Shown: positions 16,746-26,540, counted from the stretch's first letter. The stretch: 64,000 bases of DNA from Billgrantia pellis (GCF_008297955.1 NZ_VTPY01000004.1:62001-126000), one strand, 5' to 3'. Program-made: numbers and translations. The notes: a model not told the origin generated them from the sequence alone.

Positions 16746-19220
16746 ATGACCCAGACCGCCCGCCACATGGCGCCGACCGACACCGGCTGCTACCACTGCG
16801 GCAGCCAGGTACCGTCGGGGGCCCCGTGGTCGATCGTGCTCGACGACCGGGCGCATCCGCTCTGCTGTCCGGGCTGCGAGGCGGTGGCCCACGCCATCGT
16901 CGACGGCGGGCTCGCCAGCTACTACCGCTATCGTACCGAGCTGCCGGAGCGTCCCGACGAGCGACAGGCGATCAGGGCCGAAACCTGGGCCGTCTTCGAC
17001 GACCCGGGTCTGCAGCGGCAATTCGTCCATGCCGAGGCCGATACCGGCCGCGTCCATGCCACCCTGGCGGTGGACGGCATCACTTGCGCCGCTTGCGCCT
17101 GGCTGATCGAGCATCGTCTCAATGCCCTCGAAGGGGTAGCCTCGAGCGCCGTCAACCTGAGCCACCACCGCGTGCGCGTGGCGTGGGATCCGGCGCGGCT
17201 GAAGCTGTCACGGATCCTGGCCGAGATGGCGGCCATCGGCTATGCCGCCCAGCCCTACGAACCGGACGCGGCCCAACAGCGGCTGCATCACGAGGAGCGC
17301 ATGAACGTGCGCCGGCTGATCGTCGCCGCGGTGGGCATGGCGCAGGTCATGATGTTCTCGATCCCGATTTACGTCGCCGGGCCGGAGGGCATCAGCGCCG
17401 ATTTCCATGCCCTGTTTCACTGGCTGTCGTTCGCCCTGGCCACGCCGGTGGTGTTCTTCTCGGCCCAGCCCTTCTTTCGCAATGCCATACGCGACCTTCG
17501 CGCCCGCGTGCTGGGCATGGACGTGCCGGTGTCGATCGCCATTGCCGGCGCCTACCTGGCAAGCGGCTACGCCGTGCTGACGGACAGCGGCGAGATCTAC
17601 TTCGATTCGGTGACCATGTTCACCTTCTTCCTGCTGTTCGGCCGTTATGTGGAGTCCCGCGCACGCCGGCGCAGCGGCCATACCGGCAACGCTCTCTCCG
17701 GAGCCCTGCCGCTATCGGCGGTACGTCTCACCGACGGCGGCGAGGAGCGCATCCTGCCGGCAAGCGACCTCGCCGCCGGGGATCGCGTGCTGATCCGGCC
17801 CGGGCATGGGGTTCCTGCCGACGGCGTCATCGAGGAGGGCGAATCGAGCCTCGACGAATCGATGCTCACCGGCGAGTACCTGCCGGTTACCCGACGCGTC
17901 GGCGATCACGTCACCGGCGGCAGCCAGAACATCGAAAGCCCTTTGGTAGTGCGCGTCACGCATGCTGGCAAGGAGGCTCGCGTCGCCGGCATCGTCGATC
18001 TCACCGACCGCGCCTTCGCCAGCCGACCGCGCCTGGCACAGCTGGCGGCACGCATGTCGCATCTGTTCGTGCTGCGGCTGCTGGCGGTCACCGCCGTGGT
18101 GGCCGCCGCCTGGTGGTTCATCGATCCTTCGCGGGTGCTGTGGGTGACGCTCTCGGTCCTGGTGGTCACCTGTCCCTGCGCCTTGGCTCTGGCCACCCCC
18201 ACCGCATTGACCGCGGGCCATGGGCAGCTACGCCGGCGTGGCGTGCTGATCACCCGAGCGGACGCCATCGAGTCGCTGTCACAGGTGGATCGGGTGATCT
18301 TCGACAAGACCGGCACCCTGACCTGTGGCGAGATGCAACTGGTCGAGACTCGCACGCTCGAGGGGTTGTCGGCCGATAGGGCACGAGTGATCGCCGCCGC
18401 GCTCGAAGCCCACTCCGAGCATCCCATCGCTCGCGCCTTCCTCCCCTGGCGTCAGGCCACGGTGGAAGCCGGCGAGCGGATAAGTTACACCGGTCAAGGC
18501 GTCGAAGGCAGCCTCGACGGGCAACGCTGGCGCCTGGGGCGGCCGGAGTTCGCCACCGATGGTCCGGCGCCCGAGCCGCCCGGCACCGGGCAGTGGCTGC
18601 TGCTCGCCGAAGCCGGCGAACCGCGCGCCTGGTTCGCCCTGCGCGATCGCGTTCGCGAGGACGCTGCCGACACGGTAGCCGCCCTCAAGGCGAGCGGCAT
18701 ACAAGTGGAGCTTCTCTCGGGGGACAATACCGATGCCGTCCACGCACTGGCCGAACAGCTCGGCATCGGCGAGTGGCGATCCGGCGCCAGCCCCGAGGGC
18801 AAGCTCGAACGCATCCGCGAATGTCAGGCTGCAGGAGAAAAGGTCGCAATGGTCGGCGACGGCATCAATGACGTGCCGGTGCTCGCCGGTGCCGACGTTT
18901 CGATCGCGATGAACGGCGCCACCGACCTGGCCCGGACCAGTGCCGATGCGGTGTTGCTGAGCCCGCGCCTGATGCGTATCGTCGAGTCCATTGCCATCGC
19001 ACGCGCCACCCGGCGCATCATGCGCCAGAACATGATCTGGTCGGTGTGCTACAACTTCGCAGCGCTGCCGCTGGCAGCTGCGGGCATTGTGCCCCCTTGG
19101 GTCGCGGCGCTGGGCATGTCGGGCAGCTCTCTGGTCGTGGTCGGCAATGCCCTGCGTCTCAACCGCTTCCGGCTGGCATCCCCGCATTCCGCCGCATCCG
19201 CTCGCCTGGTGAACGCATGA
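16746..19220 (+). CDS. ccoI: Copper-transporting P1B-type ATPase for cbb3 assembly
   Basis: An 824-residue P1B ATPase that exports copper to the periplasm for oxidase maturation. An N-terminal zinc-ribbon-like segment (CYHCGS and CCPGCEAVAHAIV) precedes an HMA domain with GITCAACAWLIE. The core has the membrane CPC motif (VTCPCALALATP), phosphorylation motif DKTGTLT, the ATP-binding HP dipeptide (SEHPIARAF) and GDGINDVPVLAGADVSIAM. I chose ATG 16746 (MTQTARHMAPTDTGCYHCG); an in-frame upstream start inside ccoH would add 30 unrelated residues. Its end overlaps ccoS by 4 bases. Confidence 0.95.
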   Translation: MTQTARHMAPTDTGCYHCGSQVPSGAPWSIVLDDRAHPLCCPGCEAVAHAIVDGGLASYYRYRTELPERPDERQAIRAETWAVFDDPGLQRQFVHAEADTGRVHATLAVDGITCAACAWLIEHRLNALEGVASSAVNLSHHRVRVAWDPARLKLSRILAEMAAIGYAAQPYEPDAAQQRLHHEERMNVRRLIVAAVGMAQVMMFSIPIYVAGPEGISADFHALFHWLSFALATPVVFFSAQPFFRNAIRDLRARVLGMDVPVSIAIAGAYLASGYAVLTDSGEIYFDSVTMFTFFLLFGRYVESRARRRSGHTGNALSGALPLSAVRLTDGGEERILPASDLAAGDRVLIRPGHGVPADGVIEEGESSLDESMLTGEYLPVTRRVGDHVTGGSQNIESPLVVRVTHAGKEARVAGIVDLTDRAFASRPRLAQLAARMSHLFVLRLLAVTAVVAAAWWFIDPSRVLWVTLSVLVVTCPCALALATPTALTAGHGQLRRRGVLITRADAIESLSQVDRVIFDKTGTLTCGEMQLVETRTLEGLSADRARVIAAALEAHSEHPIARAFLPWRQATVEAGERISYTGQGVEGSLDGQRWRLGRPEFATDGPAPEPPGTGQWLLLAEAGEPRAWFALRDRVREDAADTVAALKASGIQVELLSGDNTDAVHALAEQLGIGEWRSGASPEGKLERIRECQAAGEKVAMVGDGINDVPVLAGADVSIAMNGATDLARTSADAVLLSPRLMRIVESIAIARATRRIMRQNMIWSVCYNFAALPLAAAGIVPPWVAALGMSGSSLVVVGNALRLNRFRLASPHSAASARLVNA

Positions 19221-19462
19221 CCATTCTCTACCTGCTCATCCCCCTGTCGCTGATCCTGCTCGGCCTGGCGGTATGGGCGTTCTTCTGGGCAGTGAAGAAC
19301 GACCAGTTCGAGGATCTCGAAGGGCCCGCGCACCGCATTCTCTTCGACGAGGACGTAAACGACCTCCCTCTCGAGGAGCGGGCACGACGACAGCGGGCCG
19401 CCCGTGAGCGCGAACGCCGCGACGACACTTCCGACGACTCCGACACCGTGTCAGGACGCTGA
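19217..19462 (+). CDS. ccoS: cbb3-type oxidase assembly protein CcoS
   Basis: An 81-residue protein with one N-terminal helix (TILYLLIPLSLILLGLAVWAF) followed by the CcoS signature FFWAVKNDQFEDLEGPAHRIL and a charged tail. CcoS is needed for cofactor insertion into the cbb3 oxidase. ATG 19217 overlaps the ccoI stop (ATGA), and the stop overlaps the next gene by one base, so the three are translationally coupled. Confidence 0.94.
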   Translation: MTILYLLIPLSLILLGLAVWAFFWAVKNDQFEDLEGPAHRILFDEDVNDLPLEERARRQRAARERERRDDTSDDSDTVSGR

Positions 19463-20163
19463 TGGATCCCACCGGACTCGGTCTGCCGCCGCTGCTGGCG
19501 GCCTTCGTCTTCGGCCTGCTGGGCGGCGCCCACTGCATCGGCATGTGCGGCGGCATCATGAGCGCCCTCACCTTTGCCGTCCCTCCCAGCATGCGCAGTC
19601 CCGCTCGCCTGTCGGGGCTGCTGCTGGGCTACAACCTGGGGCGCATCGCGAGCTACATGACCGCCGGCGCCCTGGTGGCCTCGCTCGGCACCGTGATCGC
19701 CCTGTCGCCAGCGGCACGCCTGGGGCTGCAGTTGTTTGCCGCGGTGATGCTGATTCTGATGGCGTTCTACATTGCCAACTGGTGGAAAGGCCTGTTGCGG
19801 GTGGAAGCCGTGGGAAGACGCCTGTGGCGTCATCTGGAACCCATCGGTAAGCGCCTGATGCCGGTAGTCAAGGTGCCGCAGGCTATCGGTCTGGGGGCAG
19901 TCTGGGGCTGGCTGCCGTGCGGGCTGGTCTACTCGATGCTCGCCTGGGGCTTGGCCACCGCCGATCCGCTGCGCGGTGCCCTACTGATGGGCGCCTTCGG
20001 CCTCGGCACGCTACCGGCGCTGCTCGTGACCGGTTTCGCCGCTCGCCAGTTGGGCACGCTGATCCGTCATCGTGCCACCCGCACCCTCGCTGCCGTGTCG
20101 ATCATCGCCTTTGCCCTCTGGCAGCTCGCCGTCCTGCTGCCGCACGGCACATCCGGCCATTGA
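19462..20163 (+). CDS. TauE/SafE-type (CcoS-associated) membrane protein
   Basis: A 233-residue protein with about six membrane helices, glycine-rich and starting with FGLLGGAHCIGMCGGIMSALTF, the typical motif of the short TauE/SafE-like group found after ccoS. The paired cysteine/histidine residues (H-C-x3-M-C and WLPCGLVYSML) suggest copper or thiol chemistry, as in DsbD-like or CcdA-like proteins, rather than sulfite export. It shares one base with the ccoS stop. Its role in cbb3 assembly is inferred from context. Confidence 0.85.
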   Translation: MDPTGLGLPPLLAAFVFGLLGGAHCIGMCGGIMSALTFAVPPSMRSPARLSGLLLGYNLGRIASYMTAGALVASLGTVIALSPAARLGLQLFAAVMLILMAFYIANWWKGLLRVEAVGRRLWRHLEPIGKRLMPVVKVPQAIGLGAVWGWLPCGLVYSMLAWGLATADPLRGALLMGAFGLGTLPALLVTGFAARQLGTLIRHRATRTLAAVSIIAFALWQLAVLLPHGTSGH

Positions 20164-20199
20164 AAGGCAGAGCGTTCCTGTCGGACGTTGTCACTTCGT

Positions 20200-20213
20200 T
20201 TGACGCAGCTCAA
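20200..20213 (+). promoter_or_regulatory. FNR/Anr box at about -41.5 of the hemN promoter
   Basis: TTGAC-GCAG-CTCAA matches TTGAY-N4-RTCAA with one mismatch. A -10 hexamer TAGCAT lies at 20236-20241, so the expected start near 20248 places the box centre (20206.5) at about -41.5, the exact class II position for FNR-type activators. Confidence 0.7.
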
Positions 20214-20271
20214 CCCGCTCGGGAGTCGGTATCGCTAGCATTGAGTCACCTGCCAATGCCGGAGTGCTCGC

Positions 20272-21687
20272 ATGTCCCTCCCCGCGATGCCTTTGCATCG
20301 AGCGATGGCCGACCCCTTCGTCTGGGACGAGGCGCTACTGCGGCGCTATGACACCAGCGGGCCACGCTATACTTCTTACCCGACGGTGTTCTCCTTCCGC
20401 GACGATTTCGGCGAGACCGACTATCAGGCCGCCCTGGCGCGCAGCAATGTCGATGGTCGGCCGCTGTCGCTCTATGTGCACATTCCGTTCTGTCGAAACG
20501 CCTGCTTCTACTGCGCCTGCAACAAGATCGCGACCAAGGCCACCCGCGTGGCGGAACCCTACCTCTCGCGCCTCGACCGCGAAATGGTGCTGATCAAGCC
20601 TCACCTCGACACCCGCCGCGACGTCGCACAGCTCCATTGGGGAGGCGGTACGCCGTCATTCCTCAGCCTCGATCAGATGAGCGACCTGATCGATAGGCTC
20701 GACGCGCGTTTCGGTCTTTCCAACGCACGCGACCGCGATTATGCCATCGAGATCGACCCCCGCGAGGCCGACGTGCTCACCTTGCGCCACCTCCAGGCGC
20801 TGGGCTTCAACCGCTTGAGCCTTGGCGTGCAGGATCTCGATCCACGCGTGCAGCGTGCCGTCAACCGGGTGCAGCCGCGCATTCTGACCGAGGCACTACT
20901 CGACGAAGCCGACCGTCTGGGCTTTCGTTCACTCAACCTGGATCTGATCTACGGCCTGCCGCTGCAGACCCGCGACAGCTTTGCCGCCACCCTGGAGCAG
21001 ATCATCGCCATGGCGCCGGCCAGAATCTCCGTCTATAACTACGCTCACGTGCCGGAGCGCTTCGCCGCGCAGCGGAACATTCCTCGCGAGGATCTGCCCG
21101 GCCCCGAGGAGAAGCTGGCGATATTACGCACCACGATCGCCATGCTCACGACGGCCGGCTATGTGCACATCGGCATGGATCACTTCGCGCGCGCCACCGA
21201 TAGCCTGGCGCTGGCTCAGCGCGAAGGCATCCTGCAGCGCAACTTTCAGGGCTACTCCAGCCATGCCCAGTGCGATCTGATCGGCCTCGGTGTGTCGGCG
21301 ATCTCCTGCATCGACGACGTCTATGCTCAGAACCCCACCCGCCTGGAGGATTACGAGACGGCACTGGACGCCGGCCGGCTTCCTACCGCGAGAGGCATAC
21401 GTCTGACCTTCGACGATCGCTTACGACGCCATGTCATCGAACGGCTGATGTGCGACATGGCACTGGACCTGGCGGCGCTGAGCGAGACCTTCGATATCGA
21501 TGCCCCTCGCTATCTCGCCGATGCACTGGCATGCCTGGAAGCACCGGAGCGTGACGGTTTGCTGACGCGCGAGGGACAGCGCCTGGTCGCCACACCGCTT
21601 GGCCGGTTGCTTGTCCGCCACCTGGCCATGGCGTTCGACAAATACCTGCCCCGACACCCGGACGCCCGTTACTCTCGCATCGTCTAA
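20272..21687 (+). CDS. hemN: Oxygen-independent coproporphyrinogen III oxidase
   Basis: A 471-residue radical SAM enzyme that converts coproporphyrinogen III to protoporphyrinogen IX without oxygen. The cluster motif is YVHIPFCRNACFYCACNK, with CxxxCxxC plus a following cysteine as usual for HemN. Other family blocks are WGGGTPSFL, NRLSLGVQDLDPRVQ, YGLPLQT and GMDHFA. ATG 20272 follows GGAG. An FNR box sits upstream, and the gene supplies haem for the cbb3 oxidase under low oxygen. Confidence 0.96.
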   Translation: MSLPAMPLHRAMADPFVWDEALLRRYDTSGPRYTSYPTVFSFRDDFGETDYQAALARSNVDGRPLSLYVHIPFCRNACFYCACNKIATKATRVAEPYLSRLDREMVLIKPHLDTRRDVAQLHWGGGTPSFLSLDQMSDLIDRLDARFGLSNARDRDYAIEIDPREADVLTLRHLQALGFNRLSLGVQDLDPRVQRAVNRVQPRILTEALLDEADRLGFRSLNLDLIYGLPLQTRDSFAATLEQIIAMAPARISVYNYAHVPERFAAQRNIPREDLPGPEEKLAILRTTIAMLTTAGYVHIGMDHFARATDSLALAQREGILQRNFQGYSSHAQCDLIGLGVSAISCIDDVYAQNPTRLEDYETALDAGRLPTARGIRLTFDDRLRRHVIERLMCDMALDLAALSETFDIDAPRYLADALACLEAPERDGLLTREGQRLVATPLGRLLVRHLAMAFDKYLPRHPDARYSRIV

Positions 21688-21808
21688 TATGCCGAACACA
21701 CCCGGCGCGTCGCGCCCAGCGGCGTGGTAAATGGTCGCAGTGGGCATGTTCCCTCATCGGATATTGCTCCATAATGCTTCCATGCCAAACGATAGAAGGG
21801 GATAGACC

Positions 21809-22555
21809 ATGCCGGTCAACGCAGCCAATGCAGTCGACAAGCGGCGTTCGCTGCTGCACGAAACGCGTTGCCAGAACTGCAGTCTGAGTTCGCTGTGCCT
21901 CCCCCTGGCTCTGGAACTCGAGGACATGGAACAGTTCGACGCCATCATTCGCCGGCGCGCACCGCTGAAGAAGGGCGAAGCCCTGTTTCGCCAAGGCAGT
22001 GCCTTCAACAGCGTCTTCGCGGTACGCTCCGGCAGCCTCAAGCAGATCACCACCGAAGGCTCGGGCGACGACCAGGTCACCAATTTCTACCTGCCCAGCG
22101 AACTCGTCGGCCTCGACGGCATCGACGAGAAGACCTACCCCGGTAGCGTGATCGCCCTGGAAACCACCACGGTCTGCGAGATTCCCTTCGATCGTCTCGA
22201 TGCGCTCTCCGAGCAGTTGCCCGAACTTCGCGGTCAGCTCTATCGCAGCATGAGCAAGGAGCTGCGCGACGACCGCCGCATGATGCGCCTGCTCTCACGC
22301 AAGACCGCGGATCAGCGCCTGGCCAGCTTCTTTACCAGCCTGTCGGATCGCTTCCGGCGGCGCGGCTATTCGCCTTACAGCTTCCGCCTCTCCATGTCAC
22401 GAGCCGATATCGGCAACTATCTGGGCCTGGCGGTGGAAACGGTCAGCCGTATCCTCGGTCGTTTTCAGCAGCAGGAACTGGTGGAGGTCTCGGGCCGCGA
22501 AGTGCATATCCTCAATCTGGAGGCGCTGGCAACCCAGGCCCAGGACGAGCCCTGA
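21809..22555 (+). CDS. fnr: Fnr/Anr family oxygen-sensing transcription regulator
   Basis: A 248-residue Crp/Fnr regulator. Four cysteines that ligate the oxygen-labile [4Fe-4S] cluster are present: C21, C24, C30 and C123. The cNMP-like sensor domain (about 50-150), a long dimerisation helix and a C-terminal HTH follow, with the recognition helix carrying VETVSRILGRF (the E-x2-S-R contact typical of Fnr sites). It likely activates ccoN and hemN through the boxes noted and is co-located with its targets, as in Pseudomonas. Its own -10 candidate is CATAAT at 21770-21775. Confidence 0.95.
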   Translation: MPVNAANAVDKRRSLLHETRCQNCSLSSLCLPLALELEDMEQFDAIIRRRAPLKKGEALFRQGSAFNSVFAVRSGSLKQITTEGSGDDQVTNFYLPSELVGLDGIDEKTYPGSVIALETTTVCEIPFDRLDALSEQLPELRGQLYRSMSKELRDDRRMMRLLSRKTADQRLASFFTSLSDRFRRRGYSPYSFRLSMSRADIGNYLGLAVETVSRILGRFQQQELVEVSGREVHILNLEALATQAQDEP

Positions 22556-22600
22556 CCCCGGCCGCCCTTCACGGCACCAGAGCAGCGGTCCTTACACAGC

Positions 22601-22637
22601 GAAACGCCCCGCGCGGCATGAGCGGACGGGGCGTTTC
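22601..22637. terminator. Bidirectional terminator between fnr and ttcA
   Basis: An 11-bp stem, GAAACGCCCCG / CGGGGCGTTTC, with a GC-rich loop. Convergent genes fnr (+) and ttcA (-) flank it. The AAA/TTT ends of the stem give short T-tracts on both strands. Confidence 0.75.
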
Positions 22638-22649
22638 GTTGCTGATCGC

Positions 22650-23588
22650 CTAGACGTCGGGCGTCAGGTTCAGGGCATCGATACGACTGGCGAGCCGCTT
22701 CTCCCGCTTGGCTTCGAGCCCCTCGAAGTCGAACAGTTCACGGTCGGCAAGCTGAGAGGGCGCCACATTGGTGACCGCCCTGAACATGCTTTCGAGTCTT
22801 CCGGGATGCTTGCGCTCCCATTCGGCAAGCATCTCCTTGACTACTTGACGCTGCAGGTTGGGTTGGGAACCGCAAAGATTGCAAGGAATGATGGGGAATG
22901 CCATCAACCGTGCATATTCGGCGATGTCCGCCTCTCGGCAGTAGGCCAACGGACGGATAACGATGTTCTTGCCATCGTCGGAGAGCAGCTTGGGCGGCAT
23001 GGCTTTCAGGCTACCGCCGTAGAACATGTTGAGAAACAGCGTCTCGAGGATGTCTTCGCGATGATGCCCAAGGGCTATCTTGGTGGCGCCGATCTCCTCG
23101 GCGAAGCCATAAAGTGAGCCGCGCCTCAGCCGCGAGCACAACGCACAGGTCGTCTTGCCCTCCGGTGTCTTCTCCTTCACCACCGAATAAGTGTCGCGCT
23201 CGAGGATGTGGTAATCGACCCCGATGGATTCGAGATAGTCGGGCAACACGTGCTCGGGAAACCCAGGCTGCTTCTGGTCAAGGTTGACCGCCACCAGCGA
23301 GAAACTCACCGGGGCATTGCGCTGTAGATTGCGCAGGATCTCAAGCAGCGTATAGCTGTCCTTGCCTCCCGACAGGCAGACCATGACCCGGTCGTCCTCG
23401 TGGATCATGCCGTAGTCGATGATGGCATGGCCCACCTGACGCCGCAGGCGTTTCTGCAGCTTGTTGAATTCGCGTCTCGCCTTGGCGTCCAGCGCGTCTC
23501 CCGGCACAACGGCCTGCTGTGCCTCGGAGCGAGTATCGGGAACGGAACCGGCGGTCGCCAGCGGGTCGAACATCATGGCGTCTTGCAT
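22650..23588 (-). CDS. ttcA: tRNA 2-thiocytidine(32) synthetase
   Basis: A 312-residue enzyme that thiolates C32 of certain tRNAs using ATP and an iron-sulfur cluster. Motifs are the PP-loop SGGKDSYTL and the two CxxC pairs (CALCSR and CNLCGS) that hold the cluster. The start is placed at the ATG at 23588 (MQDAMMFDP); an upstream in-frame ATG would add 16 residues not typical of the family. It lies downstream of the exonuclease gene and ends at the bidirectional terminator. Confidence 0.95.
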   Translation of the reverse strand: MQDAMMFDPLATAGSVPDTRSEAQQAVVPGDALDAKARREFNKLQKRLRRQVGHAIIDYGMIHEDDRVMVCLSGGKDSYTLLEILRNLQRNAPVSFSLVAVNLDQKQPGFPEHVLPDYLESIGVDYHILERDTYSVVKEKTPEGKTTCALCSRLRRGSLYGFAEEIGATKIALGHHREDILETLFLNMFYGGSLKAMPPKLLSDDGKNIVIRPLAYCREADIAEYARLMAFPIIPCNLCGSQPNLQRQVVKEMLAEWERKHPGRLESMFRAVTNVAPSQLADRELFDFEGLEAKREKRLASRIDALNLTPDV

Positions 23589-23678
23589 GGTAATGGGTTG
23601 CCACGGCTTGGATGGATGACGCGGCCATCCTACCACCGCCTCCGCCGGGTGGCGATGTCGATGCGGCGAATTGCCCGC

Positions 23679-24308
23679 TCAGGCCTTGTGCCGGACCGGC
23701 ACCGCCCCCCGCTCCAGCCGCAGATACATCAGCGCCGTGGTCACTGCGTCGCCCAACGCCGTGTGGCGTCCCATGATCGGCACGTCGAGCGCCTCGGCAA
23801 CGGCATCGAAGCGCAGCGAGCGCGGCTCGGGCTCCATCATGCTGCGGCGCCGTTGGCGGTGATAGAGCTGAGCCACGTCGATCCCGCTGTTGGGCAGGTC
23901 GAAACCGAAGCGTGGACGGATCTGGCGGTTGAGGATGCTCAATCCGAAATCGAGTCGCCAACCCAACAGCGGTCGGTTGCCGACGAAATCGAGCAGCTTC
24001 GCCAAGGCCTCGTCGAGACACTCCCCATCATCGAGGTCGATGCCGCGCAGACCATGCACGCGAATGGAGTCGCCGGTCAGGGTGGCCGGTCGCTTGAGAC
24101 GCAGGCTCAACGATTCGCTGGTCAGTACGCGATCGCCGCGAACCTTGACCGCGCCGATCGATACGGGCTCCGCCGTACGCGCGTCGAGTCTGGTCGTCTC
24201 GCAGTCGATGGACACCAGCTCATCACCGGTATAGGGATGAAAGAGCCAGCCATATTCGCCATTGGCATGGCGACGCCGGTCATGGGCCCGGCGCAGGGCG
24301 CGAAACAT
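23679..24308 (-). CDS. DnaQ-like 3'-5' exonuclease
   Basis: A 209-residue DEDDh exonuclease of the DnaQ superfamily. Exo I is SIDCETT (D35, E37), exo II lies in LLGWRLDFGLSILNR, and exo III is GRHTALGDAVTTALM (H and D). It lies 39 bases after a DUF294 protein, with the same orientation. In Pseudomonas and relatives the same pair sits beside the acetate symporter and acs regulators, so the genes may be co-regulated with that locus. Its substrate is unknown; it is not the replicative epsilon subunit (too short, with a different context). Confidence 0.9.
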   Translation of the reverse strand: MFRALRRAHDRRRHANGEYGWLFHPYTGDELVSIDCETTRLDARTAEPVSIGAVKVRGDRVLTSESLSLRLKRPATLTGDSIRVHGLRGIDLDDGECLDEALAKLLDFVGNRPLLGWRLDFGLSILNRQIRPRFGFDLPNSGIDVAQLYHRQRRRSMMEPEPRSLRFDAVAEALDVPIMGRHTALGDAVTTALMYLRLERGAVPVRHKA

Positions 24309-24347
24309 ACCGTACCTCCTGTCTCGTTCTTGATCCGCCGCACCGCC

Positions 24348-26165
24348 TCAGGAGTATTCGAGGTGATAGCGCTGCGACAGACTCTGCTTGAAATCCTTGA
24401 CGATATGCAGCGCTTCACGCAGCAGGTCGCGCTCGAGCGACGACAGCTGCTGCACCACCACGCGATCGGCCCCCTTGCCGGAAGCCTGCCCGAGACGCTC
24501 GAGTTGCTGTTTCAGGCGCAGCTCGGTGAACAGCGACAGCGCTTCGGCCAGGTCTTCGGCGACGCGCTCCTCCAGGCGCCCGTCGGCGGCCAGCATCTCC
24601 AGCCGCTCCAGGGTCGAGGTCGGCTGGATGCGTCGTTCGAGCGCCATGGTGCGCACGCCATGCACGATGGGGAAGATGCCTCCCTTCTTGATGTCGATGC
24701 CGTGCTGCGGCTTCTTCAGCGAGCCGAACAGCGTCAGCGGCGTGGAAAAACGCAGCGCCGTGCGGGCGAAATAGGAAAGCAGGATCTCGTCACGGGAGCA
24801 TTGCTCGAACAGCGCTTCGCGAACCCGCTCGAGAAGCGCGGGATTGCCTGCCACCGCATGCGAATCGAGCATGATGGCCAGCTTCATCAGGCTGTCCCCG
24901 TCGCGGGCCTGGGCCCAGCGGGCAATGCGCTCGCGCCACTGCGAAACGGTACCCACCCATTCGGGATTGGAAACCATGATATTGCCCGGACAAGGCGGGT
25001 AACCCAGTTCGATCAGCGTCTCGGTCAAGTGCCGCATCTGCTCACCGACATCGGGCCACTCAAGCTCGTCAGCCAGTACCAGACCGTTGTCCTGGTCGGT
25101 CTTGAGGATCTGTTCGCCGCGCCCCTCGCTGCCCATCACCATCAGGCAACTGTCACGTTGGTAGCGCTCGTCGATGAGAAATCCCCAGGCCTTGGACATG
25201 ATGCGCCCGTTGAGCGCCGCCAGAAGCCCCATGGCGAAGCGCAGCTTGACGCCTTGGGCCATCAGCGCCTTCACCAGTTCGGGAGTTCGATGGCTGGCGC
25301 GGAACAGGGCATCGAGGCTATCGGCCTGCTCCACCTGCAGGCTGACGACATAGCTGCGGCTGGAGAAGTAGCTAAGCACATCGGTCAACTCGACCACGCC
25401 AATGGGCGTCTCCTGCTCGAGGACCACGACCCGCTCCACCTTGCAGCGGGTCATCGCAACCAACACCTCGAACAGGTACTGGTCGGGCCGCACGGTCACC
25501 AGCTCGAAGTGGGCAATGCTCCGCAGCGGGCTGTCCCGGTCGTGTCCCTCCAGTACCAGTGCATTGAGCAGATCGGTCTTGGTGACCATGCCGGCGCCCC
25601 GCTCGCCTTCGACCAGCAGGCTGTCGGCGTGACTCTCATGCAGCCTGGCCACGGCTTCGGCGATGGTGGTGTGCGATCCCATGTACAGCGGAGGGCGCAT
25701 GCACTCGCTGACTCTCGCCAACATGAAACCGGCCATGGTCACGCCGCCCTCGGCACGCTGCTCGGTCAGTAGCCGCGCCTTGTGCGCCAGGGTCTGGCGA
25801 AAAAACTCGGCGAAGGCCGGATAGTCGTCACAGAGTTGCAGGAACAGCGCCTTGGGCAGCAGATAGCAGAGGCTCTCCTGCTCGGCGCGAAAGCGGTAGC
25901 GGCTCTTGCCGTTGAGAATACTGATGGCGCCGAACAGATCCCCGGCGGTGTAGTGTCCGATTCGCTCCCGGGCGCCCGGCTGGGTGGTATCCAGCTCGGC
26001 CACTTCGCCCTTGTGGATCAGAAAGACATACTCGCCGGGCTGGCCGGTTTCGAGAATGACCTCATCGCGTTCGAAGTAGGCCAGATCGACGCCATGACGA
26101 ATCCGTTCACGCCCCGCCTCGTCGAGCAGGGAGAAAGGCGGTTGTGAAAGATCGACCTCGACCAT
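24348..26165 (-). CDS. cNMP-binding, CBS and DUF294 nucleotidyltransferase-like protein
   Basis: A 605-residue cytosolic protein with a cyclic-nucleotide-binding fold (about 10-130, with GQPGEYVFLIHKGEVAEL), two CBS domains (about 150-280) and a DUF294 nucleotidyltransferase-like domain (about 300-440, with MGSEGRGEQILKTDQDNG carrying the G-S and D-x-D metal residues). The C-terminal helical DUF294_C part follows. Related to GlnD-like transferases. The function is unknown, but it is often encoded next to an acetate symporter and acs regulators. The promoter lies in the shared region 26166-26927. Confidence 0.92.
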   Translation of the reverse strand: MVEVDLSQPPFSLLDEAGRERIRHGVDLAYFERDEVILETGQPGEYVFLIHKGEVAELDTTQPGARERIGHYTAGDLFGAISILNGKSRYRFRAEQESLCYLLPKALFLQLCDDYPAFAEFFRQTLAHKARLLTEQRAEGGVTMAGFMLARVSECMRPPLYMGSHTTIAEAVARLHESHADSLLVEGERGAGMVTKTDLLNALVLEGHDRDSPLRSIAHFELVTVRPDQYLFEVLVAMTRCKVERVVVLEQETPIGVVELTDVLSYFSSRSYVVSLQVEQADSLDALFRASHRTPELVKALMAQGVKLRFAMGLLAALNGRIMSKAWGFLIDERYQRDSCLMVMGSEGRGEQILKTDQDNGLVLADELEWPDVGEQMRHLTETLIELGYPPCPGNIMVSNPEWVGTVSQWRERIARWAQARDGDSLMKLAIMLDSHAVAGNPALLERVREALFEQCSRDEILLSYFARTALRFSTPLTLFGSLKKPQHGIDIKKGGIFPIVHGVRTMALERRIQPTSTLERLEMLAADGRLEERVAEDLAEALSLFTELRLKQQLERLGQASGKGADRVVVQQLSSLERDLLREALHIVKDFKQSLSQRYHLEYS

Positions 26166-26419
26166 GCTGTTGCCCTCGTTGAACGGCCGTTATGAGCCGC
26201 TTGATCGTCGGTTGGCTTAGGCGTACGGCTTCGATGTAGCGCGCTGCCATCTCCAATCGGGCAAGCTGGCGGGAAGCTCCGATGGCGATGCCTGTGCAAG
26301 AAAAACTCTGCCCACATTACCCATGGCTTCGGCACCCGAACGTCACAAGACACCTACGGCGTGCACTTCCAAGGGCACGGTTCAATGCAGCATAACAGGG
26401 CCGACTTTTCGGACATAAC

Positions 26420-26436
26420 CTAGACCAACGTACTAG
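26420..26436 (+). promoter_or_regulatory. Operator-like repeat 1 (TAGAC-N4-GT type)
   Basis: CTAGAC-CAAC-GTACTAG: a left half identical to the perfect site at 26541 and a right half with one inserted base. It is part of the five-site array upstream of the symporter. Confidence 0.5.
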
Positions 26437-26472
26437 GGTTTATTGGGTCCTATGCGACCCGATACCACCATG

Positions 26473-26488
26473 TTAGACAATGGTCGGT
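26473..26488 (+). promoter_or_regulatory. Operator-like repeat 2
   Basis: TTAGAC-AATG-GTCGGT keeps the GAC-N4-GTC core and five of six left-arm bases of the perfect site at 26541. Confidence 0.5.
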
Positions 26489-26513
26489 GAGCCAACGACA
26501 CGGGGCTATTCAC

Positions 26514-26529
26514 CTAGACAAAAGTCCAA
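26514..26529 (+). promoter_or_regulatory. Operator-like repeat 3
   Basis: CTAGAC-AAAA-GTCCAA has a perfect left arm and four of six right-arm bases. Confidence 0.55.
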
Positions 26530-26540
26530 GAAGCCCTGTG

